This document shows, piece by piece, positions 1 through 10,800 of a stretch of DNA of 64,000 nucleotides. Positions within the stretch are counted from its first letter, which is position 1; each line of letters opens with the position of its first letter. A model generated the notes under the pieces. The model searched no databases, was not told the DNA's origin, and saw only the letters and a list, made by a program, of their open reading frames with translations. The position numbers and the translations under genes were made by a program. The stretch covers positions 21,483-85,482 of the forward strand of contig JAHDFB010000002.1 of assembly GCA_020628475.1 (NCBI GenBank), given 5' to 3'. Source of the stretch: Saprospiraceae bacterium. Its GTDB lineage: Bacteria; Bacteroidota; Bacteroidia; Chitinophagales; Saprospiraceae.

Positions 1-851
1 AAACGGCAGATCGCGCATATGTGGACATCTTATTAAATAAGTTGAATAAGGAAGGCATAGCATTTAGTTTCTATGAACCCTTTCACAAACTGCTGATCAA
101 AAAAAATCCTCAATTCATGGACCATCCGATTGTTCGGGTGGAAGATACGATGAATAAAAAAGATTTTGATTTTGTATTGAGCTTGGGTGGGGATGGAACG
201 ATTCTAAATGCAGTAACACTGGTTAAAAAGGCAGAAATACCCATCTGCGGTATCAACTTAGGAAGGCTGGGTTTTATGGCAACGATCGAAAAAACAAAAA
301 TCGAAGAGGCCATCGATAAACTGATTCGCAAAGAATATCGCATCGAAGATCGCTCGATGATCAAGCTAGAGTCAAATAAAGATCTGTTTAACGGATTAAA
401 CTTTGCGCTGAACGATTTCACCCTGCACAAAAGGGATACCTCTTCTATGATGATCATCCATACCTACATCAATGGTGACTTTATCAACTCGTACTGGGCC
501 GATGGTTTGATTGTCAGCACGCCAACCGGCTCTACAGGTTATACACTAAGCTGTGGCGGACCGATCGTTTTTCCAGAATCTACCAATTTTGTAATCACAC
601 CCGTAGCGCCGCATAATTTAAATGTGCGACCGATCCTCATTTCCGATGATAGTGAAATAGAATTCAAAATCGAAGGTCGAAGTAAGAATTATTTGTGTAC
701 GCTGGATTCTAGATCAACGAAAGTGACCAGAAAAATCGAACTCAAAGTTCGCCGAAACGATTTCAATGCAAGAATCGTACTTCTTGACACCATTTCATTT
801 ATTGAAACCATTCGTAAGAAACTAAATTGGGGCCTGGATAGTAGAAACTAA
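1..851 (+). CDS. nadK: NAD kinase, 5'-truncated at window edge
   Basis: SLGGDGTILNAV and GINLGRLGFMA motifs, SGSTGYTLSCGGP; reading frame stays open to base 3 upstream of the GTG at 21, so the gene starts before the window. Confidence 0.93.
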   Translation, partial: TADRAYVDILLNKLNKEGIAFSFYEPFHKLLIKKNPQFMDHPIVRVEDTMNKKDFDFVLSLGGDGTILNAVTLVKKAEIPICGINLGRLGFMATIEKTKIEEAIDKLIRKEYRIEDRSMIKLESNKDLFNGLNFALNDFTLHKRDTSSMMIIHTYINGDFINSYWADGLIVSTPTGSTGYTLSCGGPIVFPESTNFVITPVAPHNLNVRPILISDDSEIEFKIEGRSKNYLCTLDSRSTKVTRKIELKVRRNDFNARIVLLDTISFIETIRKKLNWGLDSRN

Positions 852-877
852 AATCATTCTTTCATCGTTATTAAAGC

Positions 878-1387
878 ATGCATATAATAATATCTAGTTT
901 ATTGATTTTTGTCCTAGGACTGAACGTGCTTCCTATGGAACATGAATTCCACCTGTCTAGAGCGGTCATTAAACATAATGCGGAAGAGCAAGCTGTTCAA
1001 ATCAGTTTGCATATGTACATCGACGATTTTGAAGATGCCTTGAAAGCAAGAGGTGCAGATTCTCTCCATATGTGCACAAAGATGGAAAGTGAAGAAACGG
1101 ATAAGTACATCTATCTCTACCTACAAGATCGACTTCGATTAAAGGTCGATAATCAAGATGTATACTACCATTATCTCGGAAAAGAGATTTCCGAAGACTT
1201 ACAAGGAGTATGGATGTATCTGGAAGTGTACGATATCGAAAACGTTCAAGAAATGACGGTCAACAACTCTTTACTCACCGAGATTTTTGATGATCAACAA
1301 AACATGATGAGTGTTCGGGCCAATGAAAAAGAGCATTACTTTATGCTCAACAAAGATGATAGCGTCAAAACTTTAACATGGAAATAA
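878..1387 (+). CDS. DUF6702-like periplasmic/exported protein
   Basis: N-terminal hydrophobic segment, [15 protein letters not shown]...[16 protein letters not shown] pattern typical of DUF6702. Confidence 0.6.
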   Translation: MHIIISSLLIFVLGLNVLPMEHEFHLSRAVIKHNAEEQAVQISLHMYIDDFEDALKARGADSLHMCTKMESEETDKYIYLYLQDRLRLKVDNQDVYYHYLGKEISEDLQGVWMYLEVYDIENVQEMTVNNSLLTEIFDDQQNMMSVRANEKEHYFMLNKDDSVKTLTWK

Positions 1388-1635
1388 TCATCAAGCTCAT
1401 TAAAAAGCTATTTATATTTCCTGTCCTTCTGTACAAATGGTTCATCAGCCCTGTACTCAATGCATTCTTTGGACCGAGTTGTCGTTACGAACCTTCTTGC
1501 TCTACCTACATGATTCAGGCCATCGAAGAATGGGGCCCGATCAAAGGCGGCTGGATGGGGCTCAAAAGAATTGCTCGTTGTAATCCTTGGGGCGGGCACG
1601 GACACGATCCTGTTCCAAAGAAGAACGCTAAGTAA
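1378..1635 (+). CDS. yidD: membrane protein insertion efficiency factor YidD
   Basis: 85 aa; [46 protein letters not shown]. Confidence 0.95.
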   Translation: MEIIIKLIKKLFIFPVLLYKWFISPVLNAFFGPSCRYEPSCSTYMIQAIEEWGPIKGGWMGLKRIARCNPWGGHGHDPVPKKNAK

Positions 1636-2689
1636 TCGATGCTTGCCATGCTTGCAAGCCACCTTTCAAACTATATATTTCGGCCGACTGATTTTCTTGT
1701 AACAAACGATTTATCAAGGCCCCGGAGCGTTTTCCGCTCATGCAATAAAATACCACGGCCTTCCCGTTTTCTTGACGGAACTGGTCGGATTTAAAGTCAG
1801 ACAAAGGCATACGAAGCACCGAGCTATCAATGGCTAGATGTTCATCATCTTCCAAAATGGAGATCAAATTATAATCTGTTCTGTTAGTCTGTAAATCGGC
1901 CACTGTCAATTCATGCATTGCAGAGCATTGGAAAGAAGTATAGGATGCGCTTTGATATACTTTTGAAAGATCTTCCTGATAATTTTTAACCAATTTCAAC
2001 TTCATTTGATCATTGCTTAAGGCATTATAATGTAGTAAAGTTCCTGTCAAAAGTGTACCACATGAGCTCAAATATTTAATCGCTTCATTCGCCTGCATCA
2101 ATCCAATAATCCCTGCCAGCGTTCCAAGAACACCTACTTCCGAACAACTTGGAATATTCGTGTTCGGTTCTGGAAAAATATCTCGGAGATGAATCGAATC
2201 ATCCGAAGCATTGTCAAAAAAACTGACATAGCCATCATACTTATGAATGGCTCCATAAACCATAGGAATATGATGCAGGTGGCAGTAATCATTCAGCAAA
2301 TACTTCGTCATGATTTGATCCGTGCATTCTAAAACCAAATCTGATGAGGCAATGATCTTATCAATATTATCCTTTTGTATGAATTCTGAAAATACTTGAA
2401 TCTCAATCTCAGGATTCATCTTAGCAATATGTTCTGCGAGATAAGCTGCCTTTGATTGACTAGCATGATGTACATGATAAAAAACCTGACGATGTAAGTT
2501 ACTTTCATCTGGAGCATCGGCATCCACTAATATCAGAGTCCCCACGCCTGAACCAGCTAAATAGGGCGCTGCAATCGACCCTAGTCCTCCACAACCAACC
2601 ACACAAACGGTCGATTCAAGTAACTTTTGTTGACCGGCTTCACCGATCGCATCCAAAATTAGCTGTCGAGCATATCGTTCCATATTCAA
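1628..2689 (-). CDS. moeB: HesA/MoeB/ThiF family adenylyltransferase with C-terminal rhodanese domain
   Basis: [29 protein letters not shown] nucleotide-binding motif; C-terminal [13 protein letters not shown]...LKGGLQAW rhodanese. Confidence 0.85.
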   Translation of the reverse strand: MNMERYARQLILDAIGEAGQQKLLESTVCVVGCGGLGSIAAPYLAGSGVGTLILVDADAPDESNLHRQVFYHVHHASQSKAAYLAEHIAKMNPEIEIQVFSEFIQKDNIDKIIASSDLVLECTDQIMTKYLLNDYCHLHHIPMVYGAIHKYDGYVSFFDNASDDSIHLRDIFPEPNTNIPSCSEVGVLGTLAGIIGLMQANEAIKYLSSCGTLLTGTLLHYNALSNDQMKLKLVKNYQEDLSKVYQSASYTSFQCSAMHELTVADLQTNRTDYNLISILEDDEHLAIDSSVLRMPLSDFKSDQFRQENGKAVVFYCMSGKRSGALINRLLQENQSAEIYSLKGGLQAWQASIT

Positions 2690-2698
2690 ACCTTGCGA

Positions 2699-3670
2699 TC
2701 AACCTCCAATGGTCGTCATACTATTAAAAATACGTTCTTCGCGCTTCGCTTCTTCATCAAAGCCACTTTTCAATTTTCCCTGAACCTGTTGAACGATCGC
2801 TTCACGAATCATATCATTATTATAACCTTCGTTTCTTAGAAGTTCTAAAAGATTCAAACCCTTTTTTGCGTACAGACAAGTCAGAAATTCTCCTTTGGGC
2901 GTAAGCCTGATTCGATTACACTGCCCACATAGAGATCTCGAATACGCTGGGATAATGCCAAATCGATACGCGCCTATTTGATATAAATTAGATGAAGAAG
3001 GCCCATCTGATGGTAAGATATTCATGGATGGATAATTCGCCTTGATATGAGCTTCTATATCTTGACAAGGCATAAAAACATCTTTGTTCCCGTCCACTTC
3101 ATTAAAGGGCATCGCCTCAATAAATCGTACTTCTACACCCTTATTCATCCCAAACTCAATAAAGTCAACCAACTCCATATCATTGATTCCCTTCATCACA
3201 ACAATATTCAGTTTGATCGATAACTCGGCATCCAAACATGCTTGAATATTCTGCATAACCCTGATATAATCATCTCGACGAGTTATACTAAAAAAGCGTT
3301 CTCGGTCCAGCGAATCTATCGAAATATTCAAACTGGCCACCCCCATATCTTTGAGCGCTTCAATGTACCCATCCAATAAGGTAGCGTTGGTGGTGATATG
3401 CACTTTAGGAAAAATAGAACAAAGCTGTTGGATCAATTGATCGATCCCCTTTCTCACAAAAGGCTCACCACCAGTAAGACGCACTTTCTCAACACCGAGT
3501 CCTCGAAAAATCTGAGCCAGACGCGTGATTTCCTCGTAAGAAAGTAAATCATTGCGATGTGCAAAATCAATGCCCTGTTCCGGCATACAATATCGACACC
3601 TCAAATTACAACGATCGGTCACTCCGATGCGCAAATAATTAGCAATACGTTGATATTGATCCAGTAACAT
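2699..3670 (-). CDS. moaA: GTP 3',8-cyclase MoaA (radical SAM)
   Basis: RIGVTDRCNLRCRYCMPEQG; C-terminal SLCGQCNRIRLTPKGEFLTC second cluster; start moved from 3703 to internal Met. Confidence 0.93.
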   Translation of the reverse strand: MLLDQYQRIANYLRIGVTDRCNLRCRYCMPEQGIDFAHRNDLLSYEEITRLAQIFRGLGVEKVRLTGGEPFVRKGIDQLIQQLCSIFPKVHITTNATLLDGYIEALKDMGVASLNISIDSLDRERFFSITRRDDYIRVMQNIQACLDAELSIKLNIVVMKGINDMELVDFIEFGMNKGVEVRFIEAMPFNEVDGNKDVFMPCQDIEAHIKANYPSMNILPSDGPSSSNLYQIGAYRFGIIPAYSRSLCGQCNRIRLTPKGEFLTCLYAKKGLNLLELLRNEGYNNDMIREAIVQQVQGKLKSGFDEEAKREERIFNSMTTIGG

Positions 3671-3873
3671 AATCCTCCATTGGTCACTGTTGTAAAAGTA
3701 CAATATTTTCTTTTTCTTGGGCGTCCGGGCGTGCTATCCGTTGTGTCGCGAGCTCATCCTTCATGGCAGATTGCCATTCAGGACCAGCCGATGGCTGGCA
3801 ACTTCTATCACTGACGCGGTAAACAATTTTGTTCCTTTAAGAGTCTTATTATTGTAGAATCTACATTCCACTA

Positions 3874-4050
3874 TTAAACCCGAAATATTCATTGGAACGT
3901 TGTAATGAGAGGTTAAAGTGCAATAAAATAAGTGATTTTTGCGAATGAGGCATAGCACCGTTCTGTTGATAGAGCAAAAACAAGTGAAATGTCTTATTTT
4001 GAAGCAGTTTGACCTCGTAATAGATTTTCTAATGCATATTTCGGGTTAAA
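3874..4050. mobile_element. 177-bp fold-back MITE-like element
   Basis: Terminal inverted repeats 3874-3893 (TTAAACCCGAAATATTCATT) and 4031-4050 (AATGCATATTTCGGGTTAAA), 18/20 complementary; internal inverted pairs GAGGTTAAA 3909-3917/TTTGACCTC 4008-4016 and AAAATAAG 3925-3932/CTTATTTT 3993-4000 at matching distances from the ends. Confidence 0.55.
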
Positions 4051-4068
4051 CGACTATTTTTAAATTCT

Positions 4069-6483
4069 ATGAAATATACCCTATTCTTTCTGCTCATTGC
4101 ACATGGTTTACTAGCTCAAATTCCTACGGATTTTATACATATCGATCAATTCGGATATCTTCCGGATGCGGATAAAGTGGCCGTTTTATCGAATCCAATC
4201 AATGGTTACAATACAGCTGATTCTTATACACCGGGAACAAGTTTTCAAGTCATCAATGCAGCCAATGGACAAGTAGCCTTTTCAGGAAGTCCCATTAGTT
4301 GGAATAGTGGCAATACCCATGATCAATCGGGAGATCAAGGTTGGTGGTTTGATTTCTCTTCGGTAAGCACTCCTGGAGAATATTATATACTGGATGTGCA
4401 AAATAATCTCAAATCCTATCATTTTGAAATTGCTACCTCGGTATATATAGATGTCTTAAAAGCTACGGCTAAAATGTTTTATTACAATCGGTGCAATGCT
4501 CCGAAAATATTGCCTTATGCGGATACGAATTGGGTAGATGGCAACAACTTCAACAATGCTTTACAAGATTCCTTTTGTCGATATTATACCGCACCGAATG
4601 ATGCTAGTTTGGAAAAAGACCTGAGCGGTGGATGGTTTGATGCCGGAGATTACAACAAATACGTAACTTTCACCACAACGGTGGTTCATAATTTACTCTA
4701 TGCTTATAAAGAAGCGACACCGCTTTTTCAAGATAATTGGAACATTCCAGAATCCGGCAATGGTATTCCTGATCTCCTCGACGAGCTCAACTGGGAATTA
4801 GCTTGGCTAGAGAAAATGATGAATAGTGATGGATCTGTCGTTCAAAAAATGGGAAGTATTAGCTACTCGGATAATGCCAATTCGCCACCGAGTGCGAATG
4901 TCGATCAACGATATTATGGACATACTTGTTCTTCAGCATCCATCGCTCTAGCTACGATGTTTGCCCATGCTGCTCTTGTTTACGAGCAAATCCCTAGTCT
5001 ACAAACGTATTCCACCACACTAAAGAATAAAGCCATCAGCTGCTTTGATCACGTACTGCCACAGCTTCAAAATGCCACTTTAGACCTAGATTGCGATGAT
5101 GGGACTATCAAGGCGGGAGACGCAGACTGGGATCAGGCCACTCAATATGAACATGCGCTTTTGGCAGCTACATACCTCTGGGAACTTACTGGAACACAAT
5201 CCTATCACGATTATATCATCGCGAATATCAATGATGCTCCTTTTGTGGCTAATAATTGGTTGGGGCATGGGACCAACAATCTATTGGAAGCCCTCCTGCA
5301 TTATACGACCTTAGCAGGCGCTGATCAAACGACCATCGATGAAATCATTAATTCAATAACACCGCATATAAGCCAAGATTGGAACAATTTTTTCGGATTC
5401 AATGAACTCGATCTTTACCGATCTTATATGCCAGAATGGGGCTACAACTGGGGAAGTACCAAAGCAACCGTTGACTTTGCGATGTTGAATATGATCATCA
5501 AAAAGTACAATGTCAATAGTACACAAAATGCTAGTTACGAAAAGAAAGCACACGAAATGATACACTACATGCATGGCGTCAATCCACAAAACATGGTTTA
5601 TCTTTCCAACATGTATCATCTCGGTGCCGATCTTTCTGTCAATCAGATTTATCACACTTGGTTTGCCGACAATACGGATTATGATCACGCCACGCAATCA
5701 TTATATGGCCCGGCCCCTGGCTTTGTCACAGGGGGTCCCAATAAAAACTATACCTACTCCGGTAACAATCCTCCGTATGGGCAACCTGATCAAAAAGCCT
5801 ATTTAGATTTTAATACAGGTTCAGAACCCTTTAATTCGTGGGAAATCACCGAGCCTGCCATATACTATCAAGCCGCTTTTCTTCGATTACTGGCCAATTT
5901 TACAGAAGATCCTTGCAATACCAGTACTGTCGTCTACATAGATCAAAATGCCACGGGAGCAGCCAATGGCCAAACTTGGATGGATGCCTTTCTAAGTATC
6001 GAAGATGCTTTATCTGCTTCTTGCATCGATGCGATTGACACGATACGCATTGCACAAGGAAGCTACATTCCCAACACCACGGATCGATCCTTCAGCTACA
6101 ATTGGAAGAGCAACCTTTGCATTGAAGGCGGTTACCAAACAGGCGGCACCAACTACGATCCTGATGTATATGAAGTTGTCCTGAGTGGTAATATCGGAAA
6201 CACCACCGCCAATAATGACAACCTTTATCATGTCTTAGATATCCAGTCAGATATTCAGAATCTAAGCTTCCGTTCCATCAGCATTTCCGACGGATATGCC
6301 AATGGAATCGGTGATGACATGGAAGGCGCAGCCATATTGAATCGTGGATCGATCATTCTAGATCGGGTAAAAATCACATCCAATAATGCCCTTGGAACTG
6401 CCACGGCGGTTGTACAGAAAAACACCGGTACGATGGACGTTAAAGACAATTGCACAATCGAGAATAACGTACAGATAGATTGA
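4069..6483 (+). CDS. Glycoside hydrolase family 9 endoglucanase with N-terminal CelD-type Ig-like domain and C-terminal beta-helix-like segment
   Basis: IPTDFIHIDQFGYLPDADKVAVLSNP Ig-like start; GGWFDAGDYNKYVTF and PESGNGIPDLLDELNWELAWLEKM GH9 motifs. Confidence 0.9.
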   Translation: MKYTLFFLLIAHGLLAQIPTDFIHIDQFGYLPDADKVAVLSNPINGYNTADSYTPGTSFQVINAANGQVAFSGSPISWNSGNTHDQSGDQGWWFDFSSVSTPGEYYILDVQNNLKSYHFEIATSVYIDVLKATAKMFYYNRCNAPKILPYADTNWVDGNNFNNALQDSFCRYYTAPNDASLEKDLSGGWFDAGDYNKYVTFTTTVVHNLLYAYKEATPLFQDNWNIPESGNGIPDLLDELNWELAWLEKMMNSDGSVVQKMGSISYSDNANSPPSANVDQRYYGHTCSSASIALATMFAHAALVYEQIPSLQTYSTTLKNKAISCFDHVLPQLQNATLDLDCDDGTIKAGDADWDQATQYEHALLAATYLWELTGTQSYHDYIIANINDAPFVANNWLGHGTNNLLEALLHYTTLAGADQTTIDEIINSITPHISQDWNNFFGFNELDLYRSYMPEWGYNWGSTKATVDFAMLNMIIKKYNVNSTQNASYEKKAHEMIHYMHGVNPQNMVYLSNMYHLGADLSVNQIYHTWFADNTDYDHATQSLYGPAPGFVTGGPNKNYTYSGNNPPYGQPDQKAYLDFNTGSEPFNSWEITEPAIYYQAAFLRLLANFTEDPCNTSTVVYIDQNATGAANGQTWMDAFLSIEDALSASCIDAIDTIRIAQGSYIPNTTDRSFSYNWKSNLCIEGGYQTGGTNYDPDVYEVVLSGNIGNTTANNDNLYHVLDIQSDIQNLSFRSISISDGYANGIGDDMEGAAILNRGSIILDRVKITSNNALGTATAVVQKNTGTMDVKDNCTIENNVQID

Positions 6484-6815
6484 TAATAAGAATTAGCTAT
6501 TCTGTATCTTCGAATAAAGGATTAAATATTTTACTACCTTTCAGAGGTCCAAGATCATTAAATGCTATGTTTGAATTTTCCTCTATGAATAATACCGCAT
6601 CCTGTAAGTTTGAAAAACTCTTGATGATATTTTTCGCACCATTTCTGAATTGCAACAGAAGATCAAACAACGCGCTCTTCTGTAATAAAAGAAAAGGTCT
6701 TTCCAAGTTGCTTTCCTTTCTCTATTTTACACAGCATTAAATCATCCATCATACCGTTTAGATAATTGTTTTTACTTTAAAGTTTTCTTCCCTCTAAGAA
6801 ATAAAATCATCTAGT

Positions 6816-7262
6816 TTAGCAATCTTCATTATCTTCCTGTTCTTCCCACCCCACATGATTTAAAGGGAATTCTAACCGATGTGGGGGCATAAACTTTTCA
6901 AGATCATATTCATTTTCCCTTAAATAGGCAATCGTCTCCTCTAAACTGTCAAAAAACAATTCCTTCTTATCCGAAATTTCGGGCCATGGCTCTTGTACAT
7001 AGTCTTCTTCAATCTCATCCGAAGAAAACCAAATAATAACAAAATCTCCAAGATCTCGACAAAGAAAAGGAGAATGAACTTTATAAAATTCAAAATTGTG
7101 TGGTTTGTCATATCCAATTAATTGATTGACCCTTTTCTTTACATCATAAACAGCCAACCAATGATACCTATTTGTATCAGGAATTCTATCCAACTTACAT
7201 ACAATAAAACCATATCCCCAGTTGATCAAACCATTCCATACGGAATTAATATACTTGTTCAT
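6816..7262 (-). CDS. hypothetical protein
   Basis: 148-aa ORF with soluble composition; acidic C-terminus; no family recognised. Confidence 0.55.
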   Translation of the reverse strand: MNKYINSVWNGLINWGYGFIVCKLDRIPDTNRYHWLAVYDVKKRVNQLIGYDKPHNFEFYKVHSPFLCRDLGDFVIIWFSSDEIEEDYVQEPWPEISDKKELFFDSLEETIAYLRENEYDLEKFMPPHRLEFPLNHVGWEEQEDNEDC

Positions 7263-7384
7263 GAATCATTTTTAGTCAAAGAAAATGTATATCCGTACTC
7301 ATTGACCTTTCTAGTCAGCTTTATAGAGTTGTCAAACATTTTGATAACGAATATAAAAACATTGAGCGATATGGATAGTAGTAG

Positions 7385-7484
7385 CTCAGCTTAGCTGAAA
7401 GCTAGGCTGAGTCCTGAGTAAGCGAAGGATGACCAAAGGGAAACTACGAATAGCCAGGTGCTGGATACAAGTTTTGTATCCAGC
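7385..7484. repeat. Pair of strong intergenic hairpins (REP/BIME-like)
   Basis: CTCAGCTTAGCT-GAA-AGCTAGGCTGAG (7385-7411) and perfect GCTGGATACAA-GTT-TTGTATCCAGC (7460-7484). Confidence 0.5.
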
Positions 7485-7667
7485 AATCGCCCAACAAAAT
7501 TTTGCAATTAAAAAACTATGAAAACATACTACTGATGTAGTAAATCGACACAAGGATTTAAGTAAAATTTTACGTAGTACGCCCTTCATTATACATTGAA
7601 AATCAAGATAATAATGTCATTTTACTACCATATTTTCAGGCTTTTCGTCACTGATCATTTTTTACAA

Positions 7668-7688
7668 TTGATGTAGTCTTGATGTAGT
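7668..7688. promoter_or_regulatory. Tandem TTGATGTAGT repeats upstream of susC-like gene
   Basis: TTGATGTAGT at 7668-7677 and 7679-7688 (11-bp period); related TGATGTAGT at 7533-7541. Confidence 0.35.
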
Positions 7689-7855
7689 GAATAAGAGTCC
7701 GTTCGTAATTATAATAAGTAGCTTTGGAACAGAATAAAATTTAGAATATTGAGTGCGTTGTCAAATATTATTCTTTCACACTCCTATTCCTTTCGATTCG
7801 CTTAACAAGTCCATCATGCAAACTACTTACTATTACATGCATTAAAGCAAAAATA

Positions 7856-10800
7856 ATGATGAAAAAACGACTATGCTTAATTTTTTGTGTCTGGCTCATG
7901 TGTCTTTACGCATCTGCTCAGGTCAGTGTTTCAGGAACGGTGCTCGATTCAGACAAATTTCCCCTGGTAGGAGTTACCATACTGGAGGCAAATACGACCA
8001 ATGGTGCCGTCACCGATATCGATGGTAATTTTCAATTGACTGTTGCTGATGAAAATGCTGAATTGGAATTTTCATATCTAGGGTATGCAAAACAAATGAT
8101 CAGAGTAGGTAGTCAATCCGTATTTAATATTGAAATGCTAACAGATACAGAACAGCTCGAAGAAGTTATTGTCGTTGGCTATGGAACACAAAAGAAACAA
8201 GTAGTAACAGGAGCCATTAGTAAGGTTTCTGCAGCTAGTATAGAAGATATGCCCGTGATGCGTATCGAATCAACGCTTCAAGGAAGAACATCCGGTGTAC
8301 GAGTCACTATGGGCTCAGGTCAACCAGGTGATGGAGGGCAGGTTCGTATTCGAGGTACTACCAATATTAATGGAGGAGATCCATTATATGTAGTAGATGG
8401 CGTGCCTATTGGTGGAGGAATTGATTTCTTAAACCAAAGTGATATCGAATCCATCGAAGTGTTGAAAGATGCTTCTGCGGCTATATATGGCGCTCGTTCT
8501 TCAGGAGGGGTCATCTTAGTCACAACGAAAAAAGGAACTAAAGATCAAATGACCGTAAACTATCATGGATATGTAGGTACCCAATCTCCTTGGAAGAAAC
8601 TTTCTTTGTTAAACGGGACAGAATATGCCACCTTAATGAACGAATCTTCCGTGGCTGCTGGCGGTGAGATACTGTTTGAAGATCCTCAATCCTATGGAGA
8701 AGGCACCGATTGGCAAAGCGCTGTATTTAGAGAAAATGCTCCTATACAAAGTCATGAATTAAATTTTTCAGCTGGTGGTGAAAAATCAAGCTATTATGCC
8801 TCATTCGGTTATTTTGATCAAGAAGGGATCGTGTCGGATGGAAATTCAAATTTTGAACGTTTTACAGCACGATTCAATTCCAATCATGAGGTGAACGATC
8901 GCATACGATTTGGCAATACTTTAGCCTACACCAATATTCAAAGTCAAGGTGTTGCAACCAATACGGAATTTGGTTCTCCATTGAGTAGAGCAATCAATTT
9001 AGATCCTCTAACGCCCGTATTAGAAACGAGACCAGAAGTATTAGAATCCAGCGTATTTCAAAATTTTGCTGTTGTAACAAATCCAGAAGGCATACCTTAT
9101 GGAATTTCCAATAATGTAACTTCTGAGATTTTAAACCCTCTAGCGGCATTGGCCGTACAACAGGGAGGCGGTTACAGTCATAAAATTGTGGGTCGTATAT
9201 TTGGAGAGTTGGATTTATTAAAAGACCTCTCTTTTAGGTCTTCATATGGAGCTGATTTAGCATTTTGGGGTGGAGAAGGATTTTCTCCCATCTATTATTT
9301 AAATGCAGCCAATAGAAATGACTTTACACGTTATAACCGAAATCAAAATAGAGGATTATACTGGATCATCGAAAACACCTTGAAGTATTCCAAAGTTTTT
9401 GGCAATCATGATGTACAAATTTTAGCGGGAACCGTCGCTGAGAATAATGCAGGTCAAGGAATCAGTGGAAACGTTAATAATTTACCTATTACTTCAATTG
9501 ATGAGGCGTCATTAGGTTTTCCAGTTGCTCCGGAAGATCAAACCTTCGGTGGGTATGAGTATCAAAGTCGAACCGCTTCTTATCTATCAAGAATAAACTA
9601 CAATTATAAGCAAAAGTACCTTTTGACTGCATTAATGCGAGTAGATGGTTCATCTCGATTTGGTCCAAATAATAAATTTGGATTCTTCCCGGCCGTTTCA
9701 GTAGGTTGGGTTATTAGCGAAGAAAATTTCTTCCAAAATAATCCATACATTAATTTCTTGAAACTTCGTGGTTCTTGGGGAATAAATGGGAGTGATAACA
9801 TAGGTGATTTCAGATATGTATCAACTGTGGGAGGTGGAAGGAGTTATGTTTTCGGTCTAAATGATGAACTCTCTAATGGTGTTAGTCCAAATGCTATTTC
9901 AAATCCAGATTTGCGATGGGAATCTACCTATCAAACCAATTTTGGATTTGATGCCAAACTATTCAGGGGATTGGAAGCGACCTTTGATATTTACCAAAAA
10001 AGAACGGAGGACATGTTACTTGGGATAGCAGTTCCTGGATTTGTAGGTAATGCTGGTCCCATTGGAAATATAGCAACCATGACGAATCAAGGATTAGAAC
10101 TGGAGTTATCTTATAAAAATAGGATTGGAAATTTAGTGTATGATGTTTCTGCGAATGCCGCGTATAATGAAAACGAAGTAACCTTTCTAGGAGACGATAA
10201 AACCTTCCTTCCTGGTCAGGGCTTTTCTCCACAAAATTTAGAGATTACTAGAATTACCGAAGGATTACCTATTGGTTACTTATTTGGATTCAAGACAGAT
10301 GGTATTTTTCAAAACCAAGCTGAAATTGATGCATATACTGGTCTTGACGGAGCATTACTACAGCCAGATGCCAGTCCAGGAGATTTTAGATTTGTGGATC
10401 ACAATGGCGACGGTATCTTAGACAACGATGATCGAACGATGATTGGAGATCCTACGCCAAAGTGGACTTATGGAACAAATTTAAGCCTAGAATATAAAGG
10501 ATTTGACCTCGTGTTATTTGGTCAAGGCGTTCATGGCGTGGATGTATTCAAAGCCACTCGACGATTTGATTTACAAATGGCCAACATGACCGGTGATGCC
10601 TTAGGGCGTTGGACTGGAGAAGGAAGTACCAACGAATACCCTCGTTTAGTGATGAATGATCCAAATAAGAACTTTAGTCGTAGTTCCGATTTCTATGTAG
10701 AAGATGCCTCTTTCTTTAGAATTCGAAATTTACAGATCGGATATAATTTACCGTCATCGGTATTAAATGCTATTAAATTAAGAGATGTTCGGGTATACGT

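Noticed and set aside
110-457. 115-aa minus-strand ORF
   Set aside because: Antisense shadow of nadK; low-complexity composition, no domain.
1408-1662. 84-aa minus-strand ORF
   Set aside because: Antisense to yidD, which is clearly coding.
3761-3958. 65-aa minus-strand ORF
   Set aside because: Straddles a GC-rich repeat and half of the MITE-like palindrome; better explained as non-coding.
5353-5697. 114-aa minus-strand ORF
   Set aside because: Antisense within GH9.
6480-6740. Overlapping ORFs on both strands (6480-6740 + and 6497-6706 -) after GH9
   Set aside because: No recognisable domain or RBS; could be a gene remnant but not supportable from sequence alone.
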